Shown one piece after another: positions 1-8,893 of a stretch of 64,000 nucleotides of DNA. The notes under the pieces are model-generated. The model was not told the origin of the DNA, did not search any database, and worked only from the letters and a program-made list of their open reading frames with translations. The stretch lies in the IMG/VR virus record IMGVR_UViG_3300017735_000003, positions 1 through 64,000 of that record, one strand, 5' to 3'. This DNA comes from a virus. The translations under genes were made by a program, and so were the position numbers. Within the stretch, counting starts at the first letter, position 1. Each line of letters begins with the position of its first letter.

Positions 1-4
1 CAGC

Positions 5-1615
5 ATGATTAAACCATTAACACGAATTGTTGGCAAAAGTCAAGTCAAAATCAGGGCATTGACTAAAATTATTCCCGCCAAAAAAATCAAGGAAAACCTA
101 AAAAACTTTGTTAATACGGTTATACCACTCATGCCACCAGCATTGCTGGAATTTGAGGACCAACGTCAATATCTTGTACCTAAAACACTATTTGATGTCC
201 TAGTATCAGACGAAGATGTTGACGATTGGAATAACCTCCTTGCTAGATTTAATGACCTGTTAGGTAACCTTACTAAGGTTCTTAATAACATTAGGAAGAT
301 TGACTATCATAAGATAGTAACTGATAAGTTACTAGAACAGGAGATCAGTAACAGAAAAATTAAACTTACTGAGAAACTTCTTGAGAAAGATACTGAGAAG
401 GAGAAGGAAAAGAAAGATGGATTGTTATCAGATGTTAAAATAGATAATCTTACTGAAATTCTTTTAGCAGCGGGATTTGCTGCCGCTGTACCATTTACAA
501 GTAACAGAAAGAATGTTAATCCTTTAGATGCCGCTACAATTGAAAGTGCAGGTGCAAGTGGTGCTGATCTAAAAGCAGCGGCTCATCTTGCTACGCTTGA
601 GGCATCATCACCACAGGATGTTGCTGATGTCATGCAAGTTATGCTGAATAGAGCAGAAACAAATCATTCTGGATATGGTCCACTTATTCAGCAGATTATT
701 GCTCCTGAACAGTTCTCACCTTATTCTGCTGCCATTTATGGTGATAGTGCTGATAAAAATGCTGCTTCTTATTATGGATCATTAAATGTTACTCCGCAGG
801 AGATTGTTTCATTAGCATCAGAACCTGATGGTATTGAAAAACTAGTAGAGAGATTTGGTACTGGTAATGCTGCTATTGCCAAGCAAGTTCTCAATGATTT
901 TGAGAACGAAGGACCACTATCTAAGGAAGCAGCAAAGGTTATTGGTGGTATGGTTTCATTCCGAGGAATGAATAGTGAGGTTGGACCTAATTTTACTCAG
1001 AGACATAAACGTGGTAATAAATTCTTTGCTACTGGTGGTATTATATTACCCAAACTATTAAATCAGTATAATCTGTGGTATAATACTGATGATAAAACTA
1101 GTGATATTTCAAACTTTATTGTTGATAGACCAACGATTATTGATGTTCAGAGTATAGGTGAACCATTGATTGTTATTCCTACTGAGAGACCTATAGGTCA
1201 TGAGGTGCTGAGTATCTTATTCAAAGAACCATTTAGAAAGATCGAAAAGATCTTTGAACGAAGGGAGCAGGAAGCGAAACCACAAACACCTATTGAAAAT
1301 AATACCACATCAATCAATAGGACAACGATACCACAATCAGAGAAACCTAAACGTAAGTCACAGAAGTCTTCGACGCCCACACAAGATCCTTTGAAGACCT
1401 TTACACTCAACAGTGATAATTCTATTAATATGTTGAGTTTAGGCACTAAGCAAAGTGAATTTTCGTCGATAGTAACTGAGTTTAATAACGCTCTAAGTAA
1501 GTCTTCATCATCACATGGATTGGAAAGTAACATACATACAGTATCGCAAAAAACCGATAATGTTTTCGGATCAAAAACTATTTTAATGACCCAAGATATT
1601 TTTGTAGAGGAATAA
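5..1615 (+). CDS. Baseplate-hub-associated cell wall hydrolase (SleB-like)
   Basis: The 536-residue protein has a lysine-rich, coiled-coil-like N-terminal part (about residues 95-140). A domain at about 185-340 resembles SleB-type cell wall hydrolases: AAHLATLEA, where the Glu matches the family catalytic position, followed by a VADVMQVMLNRAE helix and an APEQFSP segment. The C-terminal third is Ser/Thr/Gln-rich. It directly precedes the gp27-like and gp5-like genes (ATG one base after this stop), so it probably supplies the peptidoglycan-cutting activity that T4 carries inside gp5. The ATG at position 5 is only four bases from the window edge, so the true start could lie upstream. Hydrolase function is family inference. 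Confidence 0.7.
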   Translation: MIKPLTRIVGKSQVKIRALTKIIPAKKIKENLKNFVNTVIPLMPPALLEFEDQRQYLVPKTLFDVLVSDEDVDDWNNLLARFNDLLGNLTKVLNNIRKIDYHKIVTDKLLEQEISNRKIKLTEKLLEKDTEKEKEKKDGLLSDVKIDNLTEILLAAGFAAAVPFTSNRKNVNPLDAATIESAGASGADLKAAAHLATLEASSPQDVADVMQVMLNRAETNHSGYGPLIQQIIAPEQFSPYSAAIYGDSADKNAASYYGSLNVTPQEIVSLASEPDGIEKLVERFGTGNAAIAKQVLNDFENEGPLSKEAAKVIGGMVSFRGMNSEVGPNFTQRHKRGNKFFATGGIILPKLLNQYNLWYNTDDKTSDISNFIVDRPTIIDVQSIGEPLIVIPTERPIGHEVLSILFKEPFRKIEKIFERREQEAKPQTPIENNTTSINRTTIPQSEKPKRKSQKSSTPTQDPLKTFTLNSDNSINMLSLGTKQSEFSSIVTEFNNALSKSSSSHGLESNIHTVSQKTDNVFGSKTILMTQDIFVEE

Positions 1616-2986
1616 ATGTCAGCATCAGAATCAAATAAGCAAACTATACAGGCATTTGTATATGATATACCTAGTGCCAGTAAATTAACTGATATTGCCC
1701 CCGAAGGAGATCCTCTTAACTTTCCTGAGGTGATATCATTTAATTATTATGAAAATGTGCTTGATCCATTTATTCAGGCTGATATCACAATCCTTGATTC
1801 TTCAGGTGTAATTGATAAGGCATTTGGTAACTGTGGCATCAGACAGTTCTGTCCTGTAGAGATTATTGTTAATGATCCAAGTAATGAAAAAGACTGGGAA
1901 CGTGAGAGATCAGTATTTGAATTTAGTGGTAATAATTGTTTTTATATCAACAGGGTTAAAGATCAGATAACTCAAGGAAAGAAGAAACAATATACATTAG
2001 AACTTGTGACTCGTGATGGTCTTGTGGCACTATCGCGAACAATCAAGAGTGCATGGCCACCCGATGATTCTAAAGGTATTGATTATAATACAGTTGTTTC
2101 TGATGTTCTTAATAAGTATATTAAAACATCTAAAGATTATTCATATGTCATGGATGCTATGAGTGAGAGTGTTGATAAGGTCATGGGTAATGGTAGGAAA
2201 CCTATTGAGTTAATTAATAATATCTGTACTAGGGCAACTCCTAAAGGAACTGCTACTGGAGGTGGAGTAGAAGAAACAAGACCTACTGGATATGCTTTCT
2301 ATGAAACATATGACAGTTATAAATTTGACTCAATCTATAAGTTATTAACAGAACCATCAAATATTAATGTTAATCATGGTGCTTACAATGTAAGTTTTGT
2401 GAACGATAACGAAACTAGTGAAGAACAGGCATCATATTCTATTTTAGGATATAAATTTTATGATGGGACAACTCAAACAAGTTTATTAGAAGAAATTACT
2501 GCTAAAACGCGAGGTAAGGCAAAAACTCTTGTTATAGATCAAGAAAGAAGTTCTTATAAAACAATTGAAAAACTAACTCCTGAAACTGTAGTTTCTCCTT
2601 GTCTTAAAGCATCATCAGATAATGATTTTGCGCCAGTAAAAACTGTTACTCAGAGCGAATACCAAATTGAGTATTATAATACTTGCGAACCTGATGCGTT
2701 AGACAATAGACCACCTAATCCAGAGTTATCATCAATGAATTATGGTGCTCTTTTAGATACGTTGAAGAGCAGAACATCGACTATTAAAATTAATGGCAAT
2801 CTTTCATTATCTGCAGGAAATCATATCTATATTGATTTTCCTGAAATTCAAGGTGATGGTATTAAGCAGACTGAATTGAGTGCTAAATATTCAGGATACT
2901 ATTTGATTACTAAAATCAAACATTATACGCAAGATATTCAGCATGTATACACTATCGCAGAAATTTGTAAATTAGTAACATCATGA
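1616..2986 (+). CDS. Baseplate hub protein, T4 gp27-like
   Basis: The 456-residue protein begins with a beta-rich segment (FPEVISFNYYENVLDPFIQADITI) typical of gp27/VgrG-like hub tube domains. Further on are YTLELVTRDGLVALSRT and a hub-like helix KPIELINNICTRA. It sits between the wall hydrolase and the gp5-like OB-fold gene and overlaps the latter by four bases (ATGA), which implies translational coupling. Expected role: trimeric hub joining tail tube and spike. T4 gp27 is about 390 residues, so the size fits. The assignment is from pattern and position; no alignment was run. Confidence 0.75.
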   Translation: MSASESNKQTIQAFVYDIPSASKLTDIAPEGDPLNFPEVISFNYYENVLDPFIQADITILDSSGVIDKAFGNCGIRQFCPVEIIVNDPSNEKDWERERSVFEFSGNNCFYINRVKDQITQGKKKQYTLELVTRDGLVALSRTIKSAWPPDDSKGIDYNTVVSDVLNKYIKTSKDYSYVMDAMSESVDKVMGNGRKPIELINNICTRATPKGTATGGGVEETRPTGYAFYETYDSYKFDSIYKLLTEPSNINVNHGAYNVSFVNDNETSEEQASYSILGYKFYDGTTQTSLLEEITAKTRGKAKTLVIDQERSSYKTIEKLTPETVVSPCLKASSDNDFAPVKTVTQSEYQIEYYNTCEPDALDNRPPNPELSSMNYGALLDTLKSRTSTIKINGNLSLSAGNHIYIDFPEIQGDGIKQTELSAKYSGYYLITKIKHYTQDIQHVYTIAEICKLVTS

Positions 2987-5900
2987 GCAATAGTTTTCCT
3001 ACAAATTATACCGGTGAAGAACTCACTAAAGCAGGCACCACTATGTTGGGGGTGGTTGTTTCAGTAAAGACAAAAGGTGCTCCCGGATATTATCAAGTAA
3101 GACTATTTGCAATTCATGGATATTGTGATATTAATGAAGAGAATTGTGAAGAAGATGTAGTAAAAAAAGCAGCACTTCCATGGATTGCTACTACACAATC
3201 TGATCAAGCAAATGCTGCTATCAGAAATAATAATGTCAAGCAACTTACTAAAGGTCAGTTTGTATTAGTTCGATTTGATGGACCGAATTATACTAGTCCT
3301 CTAATTATCTCCACGTATAAACTACAGCATCCTGCTTTAGGCAATAAAGAAACTTTTAATCAGTCAAAACCATATATTATTGCAGGATTAGTTAAAAAAG
3401 CAGAGAATGGCGAAATCAGTGGTTCTCGTGCTGAAGGAGATTGTCCTGCAATCGTAACTGATGCAACTGACATTCAGGATAATGGCACTAGCACTAAGTC
3501 TGCTAGTAAATGTGGCACAGGCGGAGGATTATCCAATAATATTGGTGCTGTAATTGGTGATTTCATGAAAATCATCCAAGATAGCGATGGCAAGATTGGT
3601 TCTAAGTTTGTGAATGGTATCACTGGTGAGTTATTCTCCATTACTGGATACGTTCAGAAATATCTTGCTTCCATTACATCAATTATTCGTAACGGTATTG
3701 GATGGATCAAGGCAATTATTACTAAGGAAGTTAGAAAAGCAATTGATTCACTTGTTAAGGCGATAATGGTCCCTATCAAAGGGATTACATCAACAATTAA
3801 TGAAACACTTGAGAAAGTCCTTAATATGATTTTCTGTAGTTTTGGTGATATTGAGGGTATGATCTCCAATATGATCGAAGGTCTTCTTAATACACTTGTA
3901 GATTCTGCACTCAATTCTATATTTGGTTGCTTGAATACATTAGTTGATGGAATTATGAATGAGATCATGGGAGAAATCCTAGGATTGATGAGTAATATTA
4001 TAGGTGTTTTTGAAAATATTGCTGGTATCATTGGCGGATTTGGTGATATGTTCGGTACGGCAATCAATTCTATATTAGAACTTTTGGGAATTAGTTGTGG
4101 TGGTTCTGGATCATGTTCTACTGCTGCCTCAAATGCATTGGTAACTGCTTTCAATAATCCTGGTGAATTTGGATTAACCAATGGCATTAAAGCAGGTCTT
4201 AATAATGGATTAAGTGCTCTTGATGGAGTATCAGGTTCTATCGGTAAAGAAACTTCAAAACTGAACTCTGAAGCAGCAGAATTTGCTAAGGGGGTTGACT
4301 TAGGCACAGCAAATGTTCCTGGTGTATCTACGACCAATCAAGCATTGAAGAATGCATTTACCACAGCTAATAATCTTGCTGCTAGTAAAATAGGTAATGT
4401 ATTTGATTTCTGTAATAATCTTTCCAATGGATATGATGGTTCGACTGGATCCTCAACAACACCAACAAATCCAGACATTAAAGATGACGGCACTTCAGAC
4501 CCAATACCTACAGGGACTATTACACCATCAACTACTATTGCTGTTGTAGTCGGTCCTGTTGATAATAAGTTTGATGCAGTTTATAAGATGACGCCTATTG
4601 GAACTAAAGTTTCTACAGGTGGGACACAGAAAGTTAAAATATTCAGAAACAATGGTGAAGAGAATGGTGTTATTATTTTCACCGTTCACTTGAAGTCAAC
4701 TGATACTGCTAGAGTTGTTGGTATTACTCCTGGTATTGTCAGTGGAGGTGATCTTACATTAGGTGGATCTTTAGAAGAAAATCAGTATGCTACAAACCCA
4801 TCTGGAATGAGTTCTCCTGAATTCCCCATGTCTGGTAATGTTATCACATCTAAGAAAGTTTATTTTCCTAAGAATGTCAAAGAAGTTATTGTAGATATTC
4901 CAACATTAAAAAATAATTCCCCAGAATCTGGGACAACTGAGTTAACTTATACTGCTACAATTTATAGAGCAGTTGATGATCTTGATTTAAATCAGTATCC
5001 TTATAAAAATCTTCCTACTACATCATCAATCTTACATTCATCTACGTTAAGTATTGGGTTCGTTCAAGATCCAGTCCCTGATCCAACACCCGAACCTGGA
5101 GTTATTCCTCCTCAACTAGTCTTTAAAGATATTACTTATTCTATAAGTAATATAAGCGTAACTGCTGGACAACCAGCACAGTTTAAGATTATTAGAGCAC
5201 CATTATTAGCAGAAGAAACAATAATCAGATGTGCTACATCTGATGGTACTGCTATTAATAATGTTAATTATGAAGGCGGGTTGGCTGAGATAAAATTTAA
5301 AGCAGGAGAATCTACGAAAATTTTCTCCGTAAATACTATAGAAAATGCTGCTCTTGTAAATCAATCATTATATTTTAATGTTACATTTACTGATCTTCAA
5401 TTACCTCCTGGTAGTTCTTCTAACTTAGGTGGAACAGGATCTATAAATGGAACTTCCATAGGAGCAGGAATTGTCAAGAAAGCAACTATCAATTATACAC
5501 CAGTTCAAATTCCTTCCCCAATATGTCCTGCTGAGATCTTGATTACTGAACCACCAGTAACATGTTTAGTTCAGGAAGTTAATTTCCCATTAGAGTTAGG
5601 TTTTATTGCTAAAACTAGTGTTCCTGGATATGTATTGTCGTATGAATGGCAGAGAACATATGATCCTTCTGCGACATGGACTACAGTGACTGACGGAACA
5701 AGAAACGAACTCATAGATGAACTAGTCACAACATTTGGTCCTTCTGATGTAACTTTTGTTGATGGTAATGGTGTTAGTGTAACTCTTGATGGTTGGGATA
5801 CTCAAACTGTCCAACAATCAGCATCTATTACATACACGGGTGCTACTACAAGTGAATTGAGTGTTGCTCAACCATCATACTTAATCAATGATGAAGAATA

Positions 5901-6816
5901 TTATCGCTGTATAATTACTGCTACACCAACTACTCCTTCTGTATTCACACCAACATTAACTGAGACCACTGAAAATATTTACATTGGCATGACAAAGACT
6001 GGTGTTTATCTCAGTTCAGTTAATTGTGCTCCTCCTGGAACTTTAGCAGATGGAGATCCTATCACATATGATAGTGCTCCAAAACCATTAAATCCTATCA
6101 CTGCTGATACTGCCCAGTGTGAAGTTATTACACCAAATCCAGTTGTCCCTGATGATGTAAATATAGGTGATACTGATGATGATGATGATGATGTTGATGA
6201 TGTTGATCTGCCAAGTGATCCAACTAATCCAACAACACCATTTATTGTTCCTACTATTGATGAAGAACTACCAATTCCAAAAACTCCAGTAGTTATTGAT
6301 CCAGGTGGCGGTGTAGTTTCTGTTCCTATTCCTAGTAATCTTCCTAATTATAAGTATCCTCCATTAATTCCTATTTCTGGACTAGGTACTGGTGCTGTTG
6401 CTAAAGCAGATATTGATGAAAATGGTAAATTAATCAATATTATAATTAAATCGAAAGGATTTGGATATCCACCATCAAGTTTCGATCAGTGTGGTATTAT
6501 TACATCTATCGAGGTTACTAATGCAGGAGGTTTTTATGAATCCTCTCCAACCGTATATGTCAATGATGATCCAACTATTGCTGTTGCAGCGATTGATGAA
6601 AACGGTAGAGTGGCAGAAATTAGAATAACTAATCCTCAGAGTGTTGTATATGACAGAATACCAAGTATATTCATACAGGGTGATGGCGTTGGCGCATCTG
6701 GTGTTGCCGTGGTACAATATGTACCATGCGATCAAGTTGATGATCGCTATCTCAATGTAGTCAATAAATACAACGAGAGCACACTTGGAATAGTAAACGT
6801 AGTAGACTGCCCGTAA
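2983..6816 (+). CDS. Baseplate hub/spike protein with gp5-like OB-fold and adhesin-type extensions
   Basis: This 1277-residue protein starts with an OB-fold-like region (residues about 18-115, containing GVVVSVKTKG, GYYQVRL and GQFVLVRFDG) like the N-terminus of T4 gp5/VgrG. Residues about 185-375 are a long run of hydrophobic and amphipathic helices (repeated GMISNMIEGLL-type segments). After a Thr/Pro linker comes a Calx-beta-like domain (about 715-815), an Ig-like domain with YEWQRT and a YYRCIIT cysteine strand (about 880-985), an Asp-rich stretch (about 1065), and two GxGY-type beta repeats near the C-terminus. No lysozyme domain is visible; that role seems to sit in the gene at 5-1615. 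The next gene encodes the beta-helix. The domain mixture is unusual for a hub protein. Confidence 0.7.
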   Translation: MSNSFPTNYTGEELTKAGTTMLGVVVSVKTKGAPGYYQVRLFAIHGYCDINEENCEEDVVKKAALPWIATTQSDQANAAIRNNNVKQLTKGQFVLVRFDGPNYTSPLIISTYKLQHPALGNKETFNQSKPYIIAGLVKKAENGEISGSRAEGDCPAIVTDATDIQDNGTSTKSASKCGTGGGLSNNIGAVIGDFMKIIQDSDGKIGSKFVNGITGELFSITGYVQKYLASITSIIRNGIGWIKAIITKEVRKAIDSLVKAIMVPIKGITSTINETLEKVLNMIFCSFGDIEGMISNMIEGLLNTLVDSALNSIFGCLNTLVDGIMNEIMGEILGLMSNIIGVFENIAGIIGGFGDMFGTAINSILELLGISCGGSGSCSTAASNALVTAFNNPGEFGLTNGIKAGLNNGLSALDGVSGSIGKETSKLNSEAAEFAKGVDLGTANVPGVSTTNQALKNAFTTANNLAASKIGNVFDFCNNLSNGYDGSTGSSTTPTNPDIKDDGTSDPIPTGTITPSTTIAVVVGPVDNKFDAVYKMTPIGTKVSTGGTQKVKIFRNNGEENGVIIFTVHLKSTDTARVVGITPGIVSGGDLTLGGSLEENQYATNPSGMSSPEFPMSGNVITSKKVYFPKNVKEVIVDIPTLKNNSPESGTTELTYTATIYRAVDDLDLNQYPYKNLPTTSSILHSSTLSIGFVQDPVPDPTPEPGVIPPQLVFKDITYSISNISVTAGQPAQFKIIRAPLLAEETIIRCATSDGTAINNVNYEGGLAEIKFKAGESTKIFSVNTIENAALVNQSLYFNVTFTDLQLPPGSSSNLGGTGSINGTSIGAGIVKKATINYTPVQIPSPICPAEILITEPPVTCLVQEVNFPLELGFIAKTSVPGYVLSYEWQRTYDPSATWTTVTDGTRNELIDELVTTFGPSDVTFVDGNGVSVTLDGWDTQTVQQSASITYTGATTSELSVAQPSYLINDEEYYRCIITATPTTPSVFTPTLTETTENIYIGMTKTGVYLSSVNCAPPGTLADGDPITYDSAPKPLNPITADTAQCEVITPNPVVPDDVNIGDTDDDDDDVDDVDLPSDPTNPTTPFIVPTIDEELPIPKTPVVIDPGGGVVSVPIPSNLPNYKYPPLIPISGLGTGAVAKADIDENGKLINIIIKSKGFGYPPSSFDQCGIITSIEVTNAGGFYESSPTVYVNDDPTIAVAAIDENGRVAEIRITNPQSVVYDRIPSIFIQGDGVGASGVAVVQYVPCDQVDDRYLNVVNKYNESTLGIVNVVDCP

Positions 6817-6819
6817 ATT

Positions 6820-8007
6820 ATGTCACAATCTGTAAAACAATCAGAGCTCCAAGGCTCAGTTAAAATAGAAGAAACAGTCAATGAACTCAGAGAATTTATT
6901 ACTGATGGTTCTTTTGCTTTCAGAGAAACTGTTAAACCTGGTGATAGATCATATGAGATGGCTCATTATCGCGGATCGCGAATTCGTTGGCAGGAAGATG
7001 GTTCAGTATTATTAATTGCTAGAAGTGCTGAAGCAACTCCTATCGAAGGATATCTTGATGTTAAATCATCTGGGTATATGCATTTTGTTTCAGGACATAA
7101 TATTAAGTTGATAGCTGATGGACATCAAAAAACTGGTGGCGGCGAAGCAGGATCTGATGATGAAAAGTCTGTAGAAATACGTGGTCCAGGAGATATTGTT
7201 ATCCAATCTGATGGTAAGGGTGGTGTTGTTATTAATGCTGCTAAAGATATTGAACTGATAGCTGGTGGTAGTATTAAATTAAAGGCAGCAGAACAAGTTA
7301 GTATTCAAACGGGAAGTTTAGCACCAGGATTAGGAATTCTTGGAAAGGATCTTGGTAGTGGTAAACTTACCATAGCAACTGGAATTTATGAACTTGGTTG
7401 TACGAGTTATAAGGAAACTGTAACTGGAAGTAAGACTGAAGAAAACTTTGGCGAAGTTATTAGAGACCAGAAACCAAGTATCGCTGCACCTACTTTACCA
7501 AATCAACATATTACTACAGATGAAACTACTGGAACTTTAGTTCATAAAATTGGATGTGATTATATCCTTGATGTTGGTGGTAAGATGAAGGTCAAAGTTG
7601 CTAATAATCCCTTAGCAGTAGGACCATTGACACCAGAAATGCCTCTTCATGCTGTGAAGCAAGAGATTTTTGGATCCAGAACTACAACTCTTCAAACATT
7701 AGGAACTCCTCCTTACGCTCAGGATTATCTTAGCATTCCTACGGGTAATGTATTTACTGAAATTGGTGCTGCCCTTCCTGGAACAACTGCATGGGCTGTT
7801 GAGAGTCAAACTAAAGGTGATATTGTTGCTCAGGCATCTGTTATTGGAAGTATTGGATTGCAAACAGGAGCAACACCTTCTAATGCTATTCTTCTTCAAA
7901 ATGCCGGTGGATCGATTAGATTTGAAGCAAACGGTGCTATTGGAATGATTCAAATGCTAGCAACAAAAATGATACAAGGAACAGCATTGAAAATCAATCT
8001 GAACTGA
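6820..8007 (+). CDS. Spike beta-helix protein (gp5 C-terminal/VgrG-like)
   Basis: The 395-residue protein is rich in short repeated strands such as YLDVKSSGYMHF, IKLIADG, DIVIQSDGKGGVVINAAKDIELIAGGS and IKLKAAEQV, the pattern of the triple-stranded beta-helix of T4 gp5C and VgrG needles. It follows the OB-fold gene after a three-base gap, so the spike appears split into an OB-fold protein and a separate needle; the PAAR tip is encoded at 36645. Expected role: trimeric membrane-piercing needle. The stop overlaps the speD start (TGATG). Confidence 0.7.
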   Translation: MSQSVKQSELQGSVKIEETVNELREFITDGSFAFRETVKPGDRSYEMAHYRGSRIRWQEDGSVLLIARSAEATPIEGYLDVKSSGYMHFVSGHNIKLIADGHQKTGGGEAGSDDEKSVEIRGPGDIVIQSDGKGGVVINAAKDIELIAGGSIKLKAAEQVSIQTGSLAPGLGILGKDLGSGKLTIATGIYELGCTSYKETVTGSKTEENFGEVIRDQKPSIAAPTLPNQHITTDETTGTLVHKIGCDYILDVGGKMKVKVANNPLAVGPLTPEMPLHAVKQEIFGSRTTTLQTLGTPPYAQDYLSIPTGNVFTEIGAALPGTTAWAVESQTKGDIVAQASVIGSIGLQTGATPSNAILLQNAGGSIRFEANGAIGMIQMLATKMIQGTALKINLN

Positions 8008-8339
8008 TGATACTTGGTAAACATTGTTTTACGGAAGCATATGGTTGTCCGTTTGAACTTCTAAATGACGAGCAGTATTTAAAAGACCAGATTATTCAGT
8101 CTCTAAATAAAACTAGTTTAACCTTGTTGGATATTTCTTCCTATAAGTTTGAACCACAGGGTGTCACCATTGTAGCACTATTGTCTGAAAGTCATATTAG
8201 TATTCATACTTGGCCTGAAAGAGGAAGTGCAGCACTAGATGTATTTACTTGTGGAGAAAGTAATCCAGAATTAGCAATGGAACATATGTTGATGGCACTC
8301 GAAGCAAAAGATTATAATACCAATTGCATTAGGCGTTAA
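8007..8339 (+). CDS. speD: S-adenosylmethionine decarboxylase proenzyme
   Basis: The 110-residue protein matches the prokaryotic class 1B AdoMet decarboxylase. LLSESHISIHTWPE carries the self-cleavage site between Glu61 and Ser62, where Ser62 becomes the pyruvoyl cofactor. His67 and Cys82 (FTCG) match the catalytic residues of the family. The enzyme decarboxylates AdoMet to supply aminopropyl groups for spermidine synthesis. It overlaps the preceding spike gene by one base and the next gene by one base, so it is co-transcribed with late structural genes. speD is a known cyanophage auxiliary metabolic gene. Confidence 0.95.
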   Translation: MILGKHCFTEAYGCPFELLNDEQYLKDQIIQSLNKTSLTLLDISSYKFEPQGVTIVALLSESHISIHTWPERGSAALDVFTCGESNPELAMEHMLMALEAKDYNTNCIRR

Positions 8340-8614
8340 TGTATAAAGTAACTGTTAAAAATGTAATCACAGAGGAAGAGGGCATTGTAAAAGCATATTT
8401 CCTTAACGGAATTCCATTTACATTTGATTCATTAGATGATGATGAGAAGGAACAAGAAGAAGTAGTTGCAGAAGCAATTGACCACCCATGCATTTCAATT
8501 GAACTCATTCATCAGAAATCAGCATATTTATTACAAGAAGGTTTACATCCACTGCTCAGTAGTATAACATTAGATCCAGAAAGTATTCTACCCGACATTC
8601 TCAATGAAAATTAA
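8339..8614 (+). CDS. Hypothetical protein, 91 aa, speD operon
   Basis: The small acidic protein has a run of Asp/Glu at residues 31-45. Its start shares a base with the speD stop (TAATG), which supports reality and coupling. No family was recognised. Confidence 0.7.
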   Translation: MYKVTVKNVITEEEGIVKAYFLNGIPFTFDSLDDDEKEQEEVVAEAIDHPCISIELIHQKSAYLLQEGLHPLLSSITLDPESILPDILNEN

Positions 8615-8774
8615 TTTGTGGTACTCCCAGACACAACGTCAATGGAGATGGTCGTTATGTGACGACACTGATAAAATGAGACAAGAATCCGGTCAAAGAC
8701 CATTTCTTCGTGATGCTATGGAAGATATAGCACATACTGTTGAATACATGCTTGACATTGAAGAAGATTGCTGA
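8604..8774 (+). CDS. Hypothetical protein, 56 aa
   Basis: The short ORF starts with ATG 11 bases inside the end of the preceding gene and ends at TGA just before a -10 hexamer. It encodes a Trp/Arg/Gln-rich N-terminus (WYSQTQRQWRWSL) and an acidic C-terminal helix. Overlap with the upstream gene and codon use like its neighbours support it. No family was recognised. Confidence 0.55.
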   Translation: MKINLWYSQTQRQWRWSLCDDTDKMRQESGQRPFLRDAMEDIAHTVEYMLDIEEDC

Positions 8775-8780
8775 TATAAT
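8752..8780 (+). promoter_or_regulatory. Sigma70-type promoter, perfect consensus
   Basis: TTGACA at 8752-8757, a 17-base spacer, and TATAAT at 8775-8780. It overlaps the end of the 56-aa gene. Predicted transcription starts near 8787 and meets a terminator about 40 bases later, with no ORF in between. Confidence 0.8.
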
Positions 8781-8786
8781 ATAAGT

Positions 8787-8848
8787 TCCTTCCGTGTGAA
8801 CGAAGTCACTGTGCTTCTTTAGAGATCAGGGTAACCTGATCTTTTTTT
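8787..8848 (+). ncRNA. Candidate short RNA, promoter to terminator, about 60 nt
   Basis: A consensus sigma70 promoter just upstream and an intrinsic terminator at 8823-8848 frame about 60 nt with no start codon followed by a useful ORF. Small mutually exclusive stems are possible in the 5' part (GTGA/TCAC around 8806 and GAAG/CTTC around 8812). It may be a regulatory RNA, or simply early transcription stopped before the late fibre gene. Endpoints are inferred. Confidence 0.4.
8823..8848 (+). terminator. Intrinsic terminator
   Basis: Perfect 8-bp stem AGATCAGG / CCTGATCT with loop GTAA (8831-8834), followed by a T run to 8848. It separates the speD operon from the tail fibre gene. Confidence 0.85.
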
Positions 8849-8853
8849 GTAGT

Positions 8854-8861
8854 TATAAATA
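8854..8861 (+). promoter_or_regulatory. T4-type late promoter
   Basis: TATAAATA, the exact T4 late -10 box, 33 bases before the fibre ATG and directly after the terminator. In T4-like phages this box is read by RNA polymerase carrying the gp55 sigma factor. Confidence 0.8.
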
Positions 8862-8893
8862 ACCCAGAAGAACCCTCTTGTCTATAACTACAG

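Noticed and set aside
3654-4337. Reverse-strand ORF of 227 aa opposite the gp5-like gene
   Set aside because: It mirrors the helix-repeat region of the forward gene (Pro/Ile/Ser-rich product) and has no start signal or promoter.
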